Shown: positions 11,474 to 24,627 of the stretch, piece after piece | How positions within the stretch are numbered: the first letter of the stretch is position 1 | How the letters are laid out: each line of letters opens with the position of its first letter | DNA from: Corbicula japonica | Lineage: Eukaryota; Mollusca; Bivalvia; Venerida; Cyrenidae | Length of the DNA stretch: 64,000 nucleotides | Reading direction: 5' to 3' | Assembly: GCA_038501625.1 (NCBI GenBank) | Contig: JAZAYU010000053.1 | Coordinates: 4,512,501-4,576,500, forward strand | Made by a program: the position numbers and the translations under genes | The notes under the pieces: model-generated | The model's database searches: none | The model's input: only the letters and a program-made list of their open reading frames with translations | What the model was told of the DNA's origin: nothing

Positions 11474-13649
11474 GGGCACTGGTCTCTAAGTCTCAAATTA
11501 AAGTCTGATGACCATAGTCCAACATCATTCCAGGTTTTGATCAGAAACTAGTTTTCATTTTAATGTGACAATGTCCTTTAGGCAGGGGTCATATGGGGGT
11601 ATGGGGAGGATAAACAAAATAATCAAACTGCCTTACTAATTTCTTCAACATGACATATATTATACATGAGTTGGTTATCAGTCAGATGTAATGGTATCTG
11701 TCTAGCAGAACTTTGCACTGAATATAAACATCACTTTTCCATTCATTCTGAAAAGACAATATCAAACTTGTTCAAATTTTACAGCAACAGCTGTCATTTC
11801 TTCCTTTTTGCTAAAAGCACAGGATTATATTAAATTAGATAAATATTTTTCTTTAAAGGATTGAATCAATATATAATGGTTTTCACTTGGGTATGGAAAC
11901 TGTTGTTTAAAGATAGTGTGTGAAGCCCAAAGGGCCATAAAGAATTTTTGCTTTAGAGTCATATCTGATAAATATATACAGTGGTGTGGGGCAACTCTGT
12001 GCACCTATCATAAATGCCTAACAGTGATGTGTAACACCTTTGGTGGCTAAAGACCAGAGAGAAAGTGTATCCATTCAGGTATTGGTTGGCTGTCATTTAT
12101 CTGCATGAATTTGCTAAACATGGTTTAAAATGTTGTCGTACTGAAATCACACACATGTTTATATGATGTCAAAAAATGTTGCCCAACTCTGCGCATGCCT
12201 ATGTTGACTGTCAATTTTCTGTTTATATTAAAATGTACCACTCTCCAAAGCTGAAAACTTTTGAAAGAATATTGAGTGACAGGTCAGTTAAAATAACCAA
12301 TATTTCTTTAGATCAGAACTGTCAAAATGGGTTAGATAGAGTGAGGAGGGTCATATATCTTATAAATTTAACAATTTTTTTAATTTAAATGCACAGTAAT
12401 TTGCATACCAGTTAGTTCTAGAAAGATTAACTCATCATATATTGCAAAAATTGCCTTGTTTTTTGTTGTTGTTTTTTTAATCCTGACTAGAAGGCTATTC
12501 TTATGCCATCAGTTATTGATATTACATGCAAAGCAGATGCGCAGAGTTGGGCAATGCACAGACTTGCTCCACACGACTGTATAGGCCATTTCAAAGCTTT
12601 AAAGTTTAACTATGGGCCATATCGTCTTGTCTTACTTTGCCTTAACATCCGGCAATGTGAAGGATCAGCGATGGGTTACATTTGTTACTGGTCTGAGGCA
12701 GCACGAAATGAGCATGTTCTAGTTATCTCATTAGAATTAAATGGAAATCTGTAGTTGTAATGATATCTATATGTAATTAATCAGAATGAACTAAGGGCAA
12801 GGGTACTCCAAATATTTAGAGGAATGCATGCTTCTTTAACCTTTAACATTTAATATTTTGACACTTTATATTTTTCATTTATTGGCAAGCGTTACCTCTA
12901 AACGCGATGCATCAAAAACGTGTCGCATATTTAGTTTTAACAAAAACTTTACAGAAAGTCATAATCTCAGCTTTAAATGATTAGACACTGAAAATGTATA
13001 ACAAAATTCACCTTTAAGCATCAAACCATCGGTTAACATAAATTAAATCCTGTAAGAAATTATATTCAAGTACTGTGTATGCAGAACTTTCACTTGACAT
13101 ATTCCCGATTGACAGTTGCATAAAAATTTCGTAGACAAAAATAATATTTTCAATAGTCAGGTTATGTCCTTTAAACAGAAAGAAAAACAATCAAACTATT
13201 GTAGGCTAACTTTAATTATCAAGAAAATATATATTTCTCTCCGATTTTATGGGGAAGTATCATTTATATTATAAAAAACATCTATTTATATTAGTATTGT
13301 ATAACAGGAGGCGGTTGCATGATTTGCGTGAGCCAATCAGAATTGAGCAATGTCTACACAGCTGAGAGCCGCATATACAAAAATACTGTGGTTGAAATTA
13401 AAATGGATTATCGTAGTTTATAACTGGATAATGTAAGTAATTTTTATGTCTGAAGCAAGAATAAGCGTAATATCAATGAAATATTGCTATATATTTTAGG
13501 CCTGTCATGTTGTAAATTTGCAGATAACTTAGATAATTGTCCCGACTGAAAATCGGTCGGAACATGCGACAGGCAAACTGCGTTCGGCGATATGACGTCA
13601 TTATTGCCATAAAATAAAAAAAAGATAAATAAGCATTTACGACGTCATA
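11474..13649. other. intergenic, no gene seen
   Basis: AT-rich, without a supported exon. A 16-bp motif GCGCAGAGTTGGGCAA occurs near 12538, its inverse near 12180 and a diverged inverse near 11996, outlining a possible old inverted-repeat element. A CCAAT box (GAGCCAATCAG) lies near 13330-13340. Confidence 0.4.
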
Positions 13650-14111
13650 TTTATCAGGTCTAGGAAACAGCTGTTTTTATGGACTGTCTGTAAATTTACA
13701 GAATGTCAGTTTATTTATAGATGAATGCGTCTATAAATTTATGGACAAGGGTTGATAAAAAAGTTTACACATTTTAGAAATTCACAAATCTAAAGCATTT
13801 TTATTAATTCTGATAGAAAAGAGCATAGCATGGGACATAAACAGATATGGTTGAAGGTTGTTCACACTATTATTTCCTCTCCAACATAGTCATCAATGAC
13901 CTAACAACATTTCACATAATCATTTGAACATAATAATGATCATTTTAAAAAAAGTTATGTTCATTTACAATAAAAAATACTAATTTATTTGTAGATTTTC
14001 ATTCATTTTCTGGACGAATGATGGGTCATAATATATTATTACTATGTAACTATTACTTGATTATATTTACTATAGTACAATTAGGCCGGCGCTAGCGAAT
14101 GCTGAGAACCA

Positions 14112-16136
14112 TGTGGCCCGGCTTTGGCATAGTATAAAGTATGGAGTGGAGTCTTGGAGTGGAGTCTTGGAGTTAAATAATATGATCCCCTATAAATTTG
14201 TCCCAGTCTGGGATACTTGTGGACAGTGTTTGTTTTCTTTAGGACAACTAGATATGTGATTTTTATAAATAACTGTCAAAATTCAAGAAACTTCATAACA
14301 CAATGTCTGCAGAGCTTTTTTCTGTGTTAATTGGAGCAGAGACAGTCTCTAGGGAACTGAGATGATAGACGCTGGACATTAACTCTTGGTGTACCTTAAA
14401 TCATTATTCGACAATTAGACTGAACTTAAGCTTTAGCAATAAAACATCTGTTCTAAGGTGAATTCAAGGTGTTCTTATGGAATGGGAATTTTTACAGCTT
14501 TAATAAAACATTTAATAAAGCAAACCTGTGATTAATACAAATGTATTACAACAATTGTTTATATTAAAATAATTAAATATCATTTGTTAGTATAAAGTTG
14601 TACTTTCATTTCAATAAAACAACTGTGATGCAATATGAATACATGAAGGATCTCAAACCTTGAAGTATGCAATATATATATTAGCATGCTGATCATGTAT
14701 AATCAAGTTATTTACTTTTATGCAAACCAGTTAGAAAATCAATTGATGGAAACAACATAAAATGGCCAACATTAATGACATTAAATATTCAGATTTGTTT
14801 CTTGTACAATAAATGTTTTGTTGGGTATGTCTTCTCCAAATTAAAAGGTCAATAATGGTTCAAACAATGTTCTCTCTATGCTCCTGCCAGTGATACTGCT
14901 CAGTTATATGACATGCTAAATGGTCAGTTCAAGGCACCATGACAGCCCAAGAGAATTTCAAGAAAAACAATGATCTAATCTTGACACTTATGGGTTCCTG
15001 CCATAACAAGGTTGACTCATTACAAAAAGTGCAGGTGCATCCATATTTTGTGATAGATGTCATGGGATGTAAGAATAATAAACTGTAAAACGCATTAATT
15101 TCGCGTGGAGAAAAATTCGCGATTTTCATAAAAAAATCACCAATTTTCATTATTCGCGTATTTATGAACTTGCGACGTCGTCAGACTCGAAATCGAAAGT
15201 ATATAAGGATAATTTATTACCGTGATCACGATTTCATAAGTAATTAAATCAAATAACTGAATTGTGGCCAAAAAGGAATTTTATGCGGCGTTTAAAGTGA
15301 TTATCAGTTCTGTTAAAGTTGCCTCTTTTCGCATAATTATCGGATATATCAAAACTCATCATATATTTGCGATATGTATGAATTCACTAGGTAAACGATT
15401 CGCGAATATTAGCGAAAATAAAACTAACGCGAATAAAAACCAGTTCTACAGTATTGTTTCTGAAAACTGTTCTTTGAACATTACTTTTGACTTTTAAACT
15501 GATAATCATAATGAAAGAAGGCTTTAAGTCCTCGGCAGATATAAAAATAATGACAATTATTGTTTATGATTTCAGAAAAATTTGCTGTCAAAAAATTAGA
15601 AATTTAAAATAGTTTAAGGTATATTCTGCCCATATTGTACTCTTGAGATAAAAATACATTTTAAAAAATGAAAATACCATACAATATTACTACTGGTATG
15701 AAGATTATTATCAAAATACAAGGGATTCTTTAATTATTTTTTGTTAAAATCTTAAAACACCGCACAGTTTTTTAACACATGCAGATCAGCAAACTTAACA
15801 TTGTGTTGCTATAAAAAAAGAAAGTTATAATTACCTATTATTAAAGTGCAATTAAAAATATTGATCATAAATAGCTTAGAAGACATTCGTGTGTACTGAA
15901 ACATGCTTATGACATAAAATAATAAGTATGTTTACTATAAGATTTGAACCCATGCCCGCTACAGATAAAAAAGAATATCATTGTCATGAAATATTTCAAA
16001 ACTAAGACTAAACCAACTCCAAGGTCAGACTCCAAATTGTCACTCCAAAAATTCAGCTCCAAAATTCAGCTCCAAGGTCAGACTCCAGACTCCACTCCAA
16101 GACTCCACACCATACTTTATACTATGCCCCCGGCTT
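14112..16136. mobile_element. nested TIR element, about 2 kb
   Basis: Inverted termini share GGCATAGTATAAAGTATGG and GTGGAGTCTTGGAGTGGAGTC (left about 14117-14160, right about 16091-16133). A run of CTCCAAGGTCAGACTCC-like short repeats lies at the right end. No coding frame was recognised. Confidence 0.55.
15075..15453. mobile_element. small TIR element rich in TTCGCG
   Basis: Left end ACTGTAAAACGCATTAATTTC and right end, read inverted, ACTGTAGAACTGG followed by ATTCGCGTTAG. The interior has several TTCGCG motifs on both strands. Weak but consistent with a diverged MITE. Non-coding. Confidence 0.4.
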
Positions 16137-16650
16137 TATATATAGATCGTTGAGTAATGAACGGGAACCATGTCGTATGTACGTTAAGTTCAAGGTCAAG
16201 CTATTTATAATTGAGTATATAAATATAAATATTGAATTGAATTATCTCCCCTTAACTATAAATATAAATATATACATGTATAGATTATATAAATAGATCG
16301 ATTAGTCGGTGTTTTCTTTTAATTATGCGAATTGAAAGTTAATTTTTGTAAGCAGTTATAGAAAGAGTGTACATGTAGTAAGAGACATTGTTCAGATAGT
16401 TATTCTTGGATGATATTGAAGTTTGTGTTCTGTTTACGAATATTGGCAATCCTATGACTTGATTTTCGGCGCGTGAATGTGACCTATATTATGATGGTTC
16501 TTTGTTTACAAATGTTTTTGATGTTGAAATTGACAGTTCTAGTGGGTTTCTGTTTTACAAGTGGGCGATTTCGTGTCTATAAAGTAAATAATGATTGTAT
16601 AACCATTTTTTGTAGGTCTTTTTCTGTTGTTAAGAATAATTGTGACTCAT

Positions 16651-16663
16651 CCCCCCCCCCCCC
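16651..16663. repeat. poly-C tract
   Basis: Thirteen consecutive C residues. Possible assembly or sequencing-length uncertainty. Confidence 0.9.
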
Positions 16664-16823
16664 TGGTTTACGGGATCAAGATGCTGAATATAGAAAGTTA
16701 GTATAGATTTTTCATCCTGAAAGTACCAAAGGAATTGCCATGTACGTGGTAGGACAATTTTGAAAGATAATGTTGAATTTAAATAGAGCAAATTCATTCA
16801 ATGTGGTTAGTGCTATGCTAATA

Positions 16824-17928
16824 CCGTAAATTGGGATATTTTCGCGTCGTCATATTTTCGCCACTTTGCCCCAAAATGCCTGTGTTTTATTTTGGCCAGT
16901 TTAATTTTCGCCATTTATCATTATGTGGCCAAAATTAAACACAGTCACATTATCTTGTCATGTCGTGTACGCTAATTTGCCTGATTAGTCGGCATTTATC
17001 TTATACATATTGATAAACCAAACTGCCAATTCGGCGCACGGCCGGTAATGCAGACACAAAGTTTGAAACACAACCTGATCAGAAATTAGCAATAATTATA
17101 CTAAATAAGCTGTCAACCAAACAATCAACTGATTTAGAAATGAAATCATCCTAGTTTGTTGACGGGTTGAAATTCTTTTGTACAATAGCGCCGATCGATG
17201 TTCGCACGGTACGAGTTGACGTCGGCGTTCAATAAACATGTGTTGAACAGGTGTTCATAGCAGTTCTAAATTTGATGATTTTAGTCAATGTACATGTATC
17301 TTTACTCGGATAGTTTATGGGCAAGTGTTAGCACGATTAAAATTATTCGTCGTTCACTCTATTTCTTACTCGTAATAAAAATTATGAACATCAGACTTAA
17401 ACATCGTAAATTTATGCACGGTTAGAAATTTACTTCGTTCATATTAGTCTGTGTTATTGAAATGTTGTTTCAAACCACTCTTGAATAAAACTTCCTCTAA
17501 AATAAAGAAGCATAAAAATTGTTTCCGTATAATATTTAAAACATAAATCGCAACTTATTTAAAACAATCAGTTCTTGTGTCGATGACACAGATCTGTGGT
17601 ACAGGCAATACATTGCGACTCGAGCTCATTTTCTTTTAGTTTAAAATATTTTAAGATCAACATTTCACAACATTATTGCACACAAAAAAATCCAACAAGC
17701 TGCAATACACTCATTGCAATTTAAAGTCATGCGATTTATCGAGTTGTTTTGATAAGCGTTAAATAACAACGTCGGCGAAGTGTGAAAGATTATCTGTATT
17801 GATGTGTTTGCAATACCTGGGCTTTATTTTCACCTGTGACATATTTTGGTGTGTTTAAATTTCGCCTTTTCATTAGGGTGGCCAATTAGGCCAATTATTA
17901 ACCAAGGCCAAAATATCCCAATTTACGG
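16824..17928. mobile_element. 1.1-kb TIR element with TA duplication
   Basis: Perfect terminal pair CCGTAAATTGGGATATTTT and AAAATATCCCAATTTACGG, with TA on both outer sides (16822-16823 and 17929-17930). The sub-terminal sequence has TTTTCGCC and GGCCAAAAT motifs on both arms. No transposase frame. Probable non-autonomous Tc1/mariner-like element. Confidence 0.75.
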
Positions 17929-18189
17929 TACCTGCATGAACTCTTACACCCAACATCTAACTTCTTTAAATGTCGTCCACATATAACACGTCTGTGTTAT
18001 ACTTTTCTTGTTATTTCAGTGTGGTCATGGTGCCGGGCAATGGTGGTGTATAATCAAGATTCTAATTTTTGACACCTTTTGGAAACACCCTTGTCCATAA
18101 ATTTACAGATGTATTTATCTATAAATAAACTGACAGTCTGTAAATTTACAGACAGTCCATAAAAACAGCCGTTTCCTAGACCTGTTTAT

Positions 18190-21100
18190 AGGACTAGGGC
18201 AAGGGCTAAGCCACAGGATGATGATGATAATCAACCAAGGAACAGTTTATTTGTTTTGATATCATTCAGAAATATATTTATTAAAACGTCTTATTTCATT
18301 ACTACATAACGGATCAGTGAGCACTGTGCTATAACCAAAATGAAGTTGCTTCAAACAGAAGTCAGATTATTTACAACCGTATCATACCCTTTGTCGAGTT
18401 TTTTTTAATAAAGAGTAAAAATAAAGGGAGGTAAATTCCGGTAAGCTTAAAATACGCAACGGATATATAGAACGATATGGAATTAATTTACGCACTGTGC
18501 TTTATCGTACACAGGATATATGCGTCGAGGTCACCACGCTTTCGATAGATTTCGTTCGCAACGGTTCCACCTTTGTGTGCTTTTAAATATTGTCTGATCA
18601 TTTGATTTAAATATCAGCACCTATTCTTTTGGAACTGAAACATCTTCTGGTCACCAAATCGGTCTTGTATATTTCTCACATTTCTTTTCTTGATTTCATA
18701 TAAATTAGTTGATCATGCGATGGGCTTTGCCTGTAGAACTTGACAAGTCAATACAAAATATTTTGAACCCGGTTCTAAATTGACAAATTGGATTGGGGAA
18801 AAATACCAGTTTCGAACACGAAAGTGATTAGCACAACTATTTGTGCGCGACATGGACTTTTCTATATATGCGATGATCGTCCATTGCGCACAACCCAGTT
18901 ACTATTCAAATCAATGCGGAAAATTTTCCTTCTATTTCTATATGCCGCCGATCGGAATTTGAATCGCAACTTTGGCGGCTCCATAAAGCATCTTAAACCA
19001 TATATATCTTTAAAAAATTTACATACATGAAAAGCCACATTCAATTAGAATCAATATATGTAATCCTTTATAAATAACAGTTTCGTTTTTTATGCAAAAC
19101 TCTTTTAAACCTCCACCCATGTCAACAAAATTCGATTTCCGCGCTTAAAGTTTACCTGACTCACGTTTATCGATAAATAACAGAATTTAAATCGGGTCGA
19201 TTTCCACCACAGTTTTGATCGTAACTGCTTGAGACGTAAAGGACAGACATCTGTAAAGTCAGTATGATAATGGGTCGTTGCCTGCAGTCGAATTATTGAG
19301 ACTAGAAAGTGATTTGTACAATAATTTTGGTACATTTTTTCTGTTGCAAAGTAGCATCTTATTCCCTTAAGAATGTCAGCTATATTTTCAAAGGATTTCA
19401 ATGATTTTCGTATAATTCTGTACAATATTATACATCTCACAGAAGAATGTAATAAAAAAAACATACTTATCATAAGGTATCCATGCTTCTTTTTGCAAAA
19501 AAAAAAAACAACAAAAAACATACAGACAAAATACAAAAATATGAAAAAATGATGATTAACAGGAACAATGTTTTTGTTGTAAGTACGAGTATGTTTTAAG
19601 GTATTTTGACAAAAAAATGTTGTTTTTTAAAATTCTTTTTTGTCATTTTTATTGGCATGTCAAATAACCGCACCTTTTTCATTAAAAAGGTACTTTTAAA
19701 AATTCCTAATACATGTAATATCGATTTATTTTATCAAATTTTCACAATAGTTGGATGAAACACTTAACAAATAGAAATACACCTATCAAGTTATTAATTA
19801 CAATGGCTATAAAATTAAAACAAATTTATCTTTGTTGAACTATTATTTGTTACAAATCCCAACGTTTACTTTTGAAACATGAAAATCATTTCACATGATT
19901 TCTGTCTTAGGGTTCAAGATAATTTTGAAAATAATGTGTTATAAATAAAATAACATAACCCTGCAATAAGTTTGTTAATTTTATTAAAGAATATTTACAA
20001 ATCAGTAAATCACACATTACATCACAAGTTCTATTGGATAGCCGTATGTTTTATTATACAATGAATGCATCTGACTAATAGTTAAATTCATCTTTTCATG
20101 GGGTAGAAATGATATATAATCACAAGCTAGCACAACACCACCCCTCATCACGGTGGGTTGCTTGATACTGGTGACCCAGTTTCTTCTTAAAACACTTCAT
20201 AATCTTTTTCTTGGATATCTTGGAAGCAAGGGTGCTAATGACCAGTGTGCATGACCAATAGGCTAACCAGCCACATCCTCCAGCTTTGAGTGACTCTTAA
20301 CCAGATCAACTTCCAATTTTAGCCTTTGTAAAGAATTTCAACTCTGGAATCCCCTCTAACTGCTCATTAACAATTACCGATCCTGAATAGGTTGCCTCAC
20401 AAAAACCGTCACAAAAACAGAATGCACACACGATTTTGCTCGAGATGGTAACACCATGATAAAACATAATATTGCAAAATATATTTTTTTCGTTTTGGGG
20501 CCATTTAAACTTAGTTTTTGCGATGGGTGTCACCCTTAAATGCTACGCGCCAAGTTTGCACACGAACATCTTTGTTGATGCGGCGCTTGACAGAAGTAAA
20601 CATTAGATCAATATAAATGTAAAGAGTTCGTCATTGTTCAGATCAAATGCCATTCATTGAGATTTAAAAAGCATTTTCATTTGTTCTAATGAAATGTTTC
20701 TATCGTGGGATAGGAAACAAAAAGTTAACCGGACCTGGTTGACAAAGTGTAGTCAATTGAATGAGAATCTTGAAAATTAAAATTTTTAGGACGACTACTA
20801 CAGAACTTGTACACAACCTCTACTAGTCTTCTGCCAAAACAATACGTGTTTTACATATATAAAGACGCAGGGAAGGACCTCTAACAGGTGTCTGTTGACT
20901 GATGCAGAATGCTGATAGTCAAACACCTCAGGAAAGACCTTTTCATACTAGTATTATTAGCTCTCCCAATTTCGATCGTTGGACACTGCATACAAACTAT
21001 TCTCATGCTGAAACTGGCGAAAGTAAGCCCTCTGGCAACTGAGCTTTTGTCTTCTTACTAAAACAGAAAATGTCATATTGAACATATTAGTGTTATTTTT

Positions 21101-24100
21101 GCCAGTTTGTTGTACTGACCATCCTAAACATGCTGGCAAGTTGTTTTTTCTTGTTAAATGTAGGGTCAGGAACCAGGCTTACTAAATCACTGTGACCTAT
21201 AATCACGTGTCAAGAGTTCAAAAATTGCTCTGTTTCTTGTGTTATATAATTAACATTAAATCCTCTTTCAAAGTCTACAAACTTATGGTGCTTGGCCACT
21301 TATAATCATATTATTTGTAGAATAGCATTAAAAAGATCATTGAATCTTTTTATCTTATTTAACTCAGTATCCGTATTTAATGAAAATTAAAAATATTTGT
21401 TGTTAAACACATACTATTTCCTAAGAAATAGTATGAGACTAAGAAAAACCAATTTATTTAGATATAAATTGATTTGAAGTAAGACGTCTCAGTTTTACAC
21501 AGATTTATTCACGTCTATTATACCAAAGACAAGTACACAGGGTATAAAACGTTACAATAGATGACATTTAAGATTCAATGACAAACATGAAACATTATTG
21601 CGTACTAGTGTAAATTCATTACATTACTGATCTGAAATTTACAGACTAAAAACCTGATGCAATATGAAATTTTGATCCACATAATGTATCCCGAGATTCA
21701 ATTACTGCTATCAAAATTTGAATAGATTATATAGAGGATTTTTGTTTTTACCAGTGTAAGATAGAAATATATTTCACTGAGTGAGCTCCGGAATATGTAT
21801 TTTCACGAGTGGCGAAAAACAAATTTTCTTTTTATTTTATGCTTTTTGTGCACAATTTGTGAATTTGACAAAAAAATTATATGTGAAAATAAAAATGATA
21901 TTCCACTGTTTGACAAAAGTGAAGCTACACCAGTGAAATACCACTTTTATTTCACCGGGAAAATTCTATAATTCACTGGAAAGTATAAAATAACATATCA
22001 TATGTTATTTGTTTTTAGTGATCTATACTGATGCCAAATAAAATCTGTGCATGGTAAACATATAAATTTCACTGTACTTATTTTTATCTACGCATGTCAA
22101 AACAGGTTTGTATGTTTGTCTTTGCTTGTTACATATCAAAATGATTTGTAAATGAATTCCCTCATTTAATGCTGATAAAATGTTAATCATGTTACCTCCT
22201 CAATATTTAACATGCATGTTCATATGCACAGTTTATAAAAAGCATCAGTATACAAGCCTTGTTACACTTGATTTTCATGAACAAAAATAACGGTGACAAA
22301 AAACACACACAAGCAATCCTATTATTCATAGACCCAACAAAACTATTTGACTTCTTTTTAACTGATTAGATTTTAAACGATAGGTAGTACATGCTTTGAG
22401 AATGAAAATAAGGTGACCACAATTTGAAGCAGTTATCTATTTTTCATCATAGCAATCATGATTATATTTTCAATCCCCCACCCACCCACATGAACTAAAA
22501 TAATGATGAATGAAATGTTAGTAACCATTCATCCGACCAGTCATCCTGCATTCACTGCTCTCTACAGAGTATCGGGCAAGTTTTCAGCCAAAAGTCAGTT
22601 AAGTCAATTAAATGTTTGCCATAAAAAGTTGATACTTAATGTTTATAATTTTATTATATTCACGAGGTCAACAATGGTCTGATCAAGATTCACATATTTG
22701 GCAGGTAAAACATTCAGCTTTCACAATTTTTGTTCCTGGAAAAACATTCACAAGTTACTGAATGATGAACAAATGACATGCAAGATGAATATATGAAAAA
22801 TTCTTGCATGAAATGTCTCAAAATTCTCACTTGTGAAAATGTTTTACAGCTTTTCTATGATATAAAGCATTTTAAGAGGCCAGATGAATACAAAATATTG
22901 CTAGGGATCACTTATTTTTCTCATTTCTTTTTAAATAATTGATGTGGCAAGTGTTCTAAAACAGCAACACTAATTATTTTAAATACAAAGAATAATAAGT
23001 TTGACACATAGCAAATTCTGAGTGGTATATATTAAGTACATGTATACATGAAACATTTTTCCGACTGGAAAACTTGCACCAAGACTTTAATATTATTATA
23101 CAGTAAACCAATGCCTTACATTTATCTGATATTTTTAAATTGCAATGCACAAAGTTCATTCTAATGAAAGTTTGAAATTCAATTTCCAGTACTGCAAAAA
23201 TTAAACTTAAAATCTGCAATGAAATATTAAAAATTAAAAATTATTGTTAAAGATAAAAATTATTATTGTCATTTAATCTTTTACTATACAGATACGCCTT
23301 TTATCACATCCTGGGTGAACATTTATTCATCCGTTGTAGTTCCAGATCACCCAGCACATCTGTGCTGTCAGATCTGGATCTACACTTGGTCAGAAATAAC
23401 CTAATGAATCTAAAAGCACACGTTGTAGATCCTGATCAGATTGCACAGATGTGCCAGCTGGTCTGGATGTACACCGTCCCCAAAGGATAAAAGACAAACC
23501 TCAAGGATAAGATTAACCAACTAACATTTCATACTTAAAGCTTAGCTTTACTACAAAAAATTATCTTGAGCCTTAATTAAAAAACTGAAGATATTGGCAA
23601 ATGTCTAAAATTCATATTCTGATTTTTAATTGCCTTGAGAGAATAACCCTATCTCTTAGCGGTATAACGATCTGGCAGGGCTTTTCATTCTTATATAACA
23701 GAGGCCTATAAAAGGCCTCTTCCCAATCCAAAACTAGAGCATCATTTCCCAATTGTGGCAGAGACCCTTCCCAAAATGCTAGGTAAGATGTCCAAAAATG
23801 GTTAAAACTCCTCTGAGGGGTGTTGAAAAATTGAATTCTGAAAAATAGAGTGCTTAAAAATAAGATTTAAATTAAAAATACCTATAACTATTCAATTTTA
23901 TGAACAAGAACCCATCAATCAATAAATTTTATTTTCCCAAAATAAACAATTATCGTGCATAAATTTCCCAATTAAAAAGGCCAGGGCCGTATCAGTGCTA
24001 TTTAACACTATACTTGGACTGGTTATTTTCATTATATATAGCACTGACAGAAAAACGACTCATCTGCCCATTAAGGCACAAACTTTACTGCAATCTGAAA

Positions 24101-24627
24101 TGTTTGTTTTACATCCCGGTTGAACACTTTTGGGTTTCTTACAAGTATACAACAGTTACTATCATCTGCAAGCATTTGACTAAAAAAAATTCTTAGTCGT
24201 ATGGTTTTCGGTTTATAAGAACAGAGCTTAAAAGTTAGTAATTTAATTGGCCCATTATGGAACTGCATGATTTTTCAAATCTTAAAACAAACTTGACAGT
24301 TAAAATGATCAATAAAAATCTTTAAAAATAAAAAATGATTCTATCTGACATGTGAAATTAAGCAATTTGCTTAAAAACTAAACACTTCTGCAAGGTTAAA
24401 ATTGACTGTTCTACTGATAATCAGTATAATCAAAGGCACTGTTTCCGGCATGCAACACTGTCTCTTTCATGATCACTGACTTCTGTAACAATTCCATTAA
24501 TCAGTTACACTGTTTTCAAGAGCACTGTTTTAGTAATTTAACATGTGATAATGCAATGTCTACATGATTATACACTAGGATGCTGCTGCCTTCGCCATAA
24601 TGCTGCCGCCTCCATCCCACCTTGAGT
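18190..24627. other. gene-poor stretch downstream of the chromodomain gene
   Basis: No splice-supported exon was found. It contains a relic of the TIR family of 9865-10162 near 21750-21800 and a short relic of the 51624 foldback end near 20870-20945 (GACCTCTAACAGGTGTCTGT). It also has a GATC repeat at 23300-23490 and CAGGGCTTTTC-type hAT relic sequence near 23677-23990. The 3' UTR of the minus-strand chromodomain gene probably extends into the right part. Confidence 0.4.
23300..23490. repeat. GATC-rich palindromic repeat, copy 6
   Basis: Blocks CAGATCTGGATCTACACTTG, TTGTAGATCCTGATCAG and CAGCTGGTCTGGATGTACAC, with the spacer GTCAGAAATAACCTAATG. Non-coding. Confidence 0.65.

Larger units (their letters stand above)
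13655..18184. mobile_element. 4.5-kb TIR element hosting nested insertions
   Basis: About 105-bp inverted repeats: left 13655-13760 and right 18085-18184, both reading CAGGTCTAGGAAAC from the outside and containing ACTGTCTGTAAATTTACAG. The flanks share TTTAT (13650-13654 and 18185-18189), a candidate 5-bp target duplication. No transposase is recognisable inside. Much of the interior is accounted for by other TIR elements (14112-16136, 15075-15453, 16824-17928). Confidence 0.65.

Noticed and set aside
18788..19536. Open frames of 60-143 codons on both strands
   Set aside because: AT-rich random frames with no splice signals, domain or composition change.
20306..20533. 75-codon minus-strand frame ending in EGIPELKFFTKAKIGS
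   Set aside because: It looks slightly protein-like but has no splice partners, no recognised domain and is isolated; not enough to call a gene.
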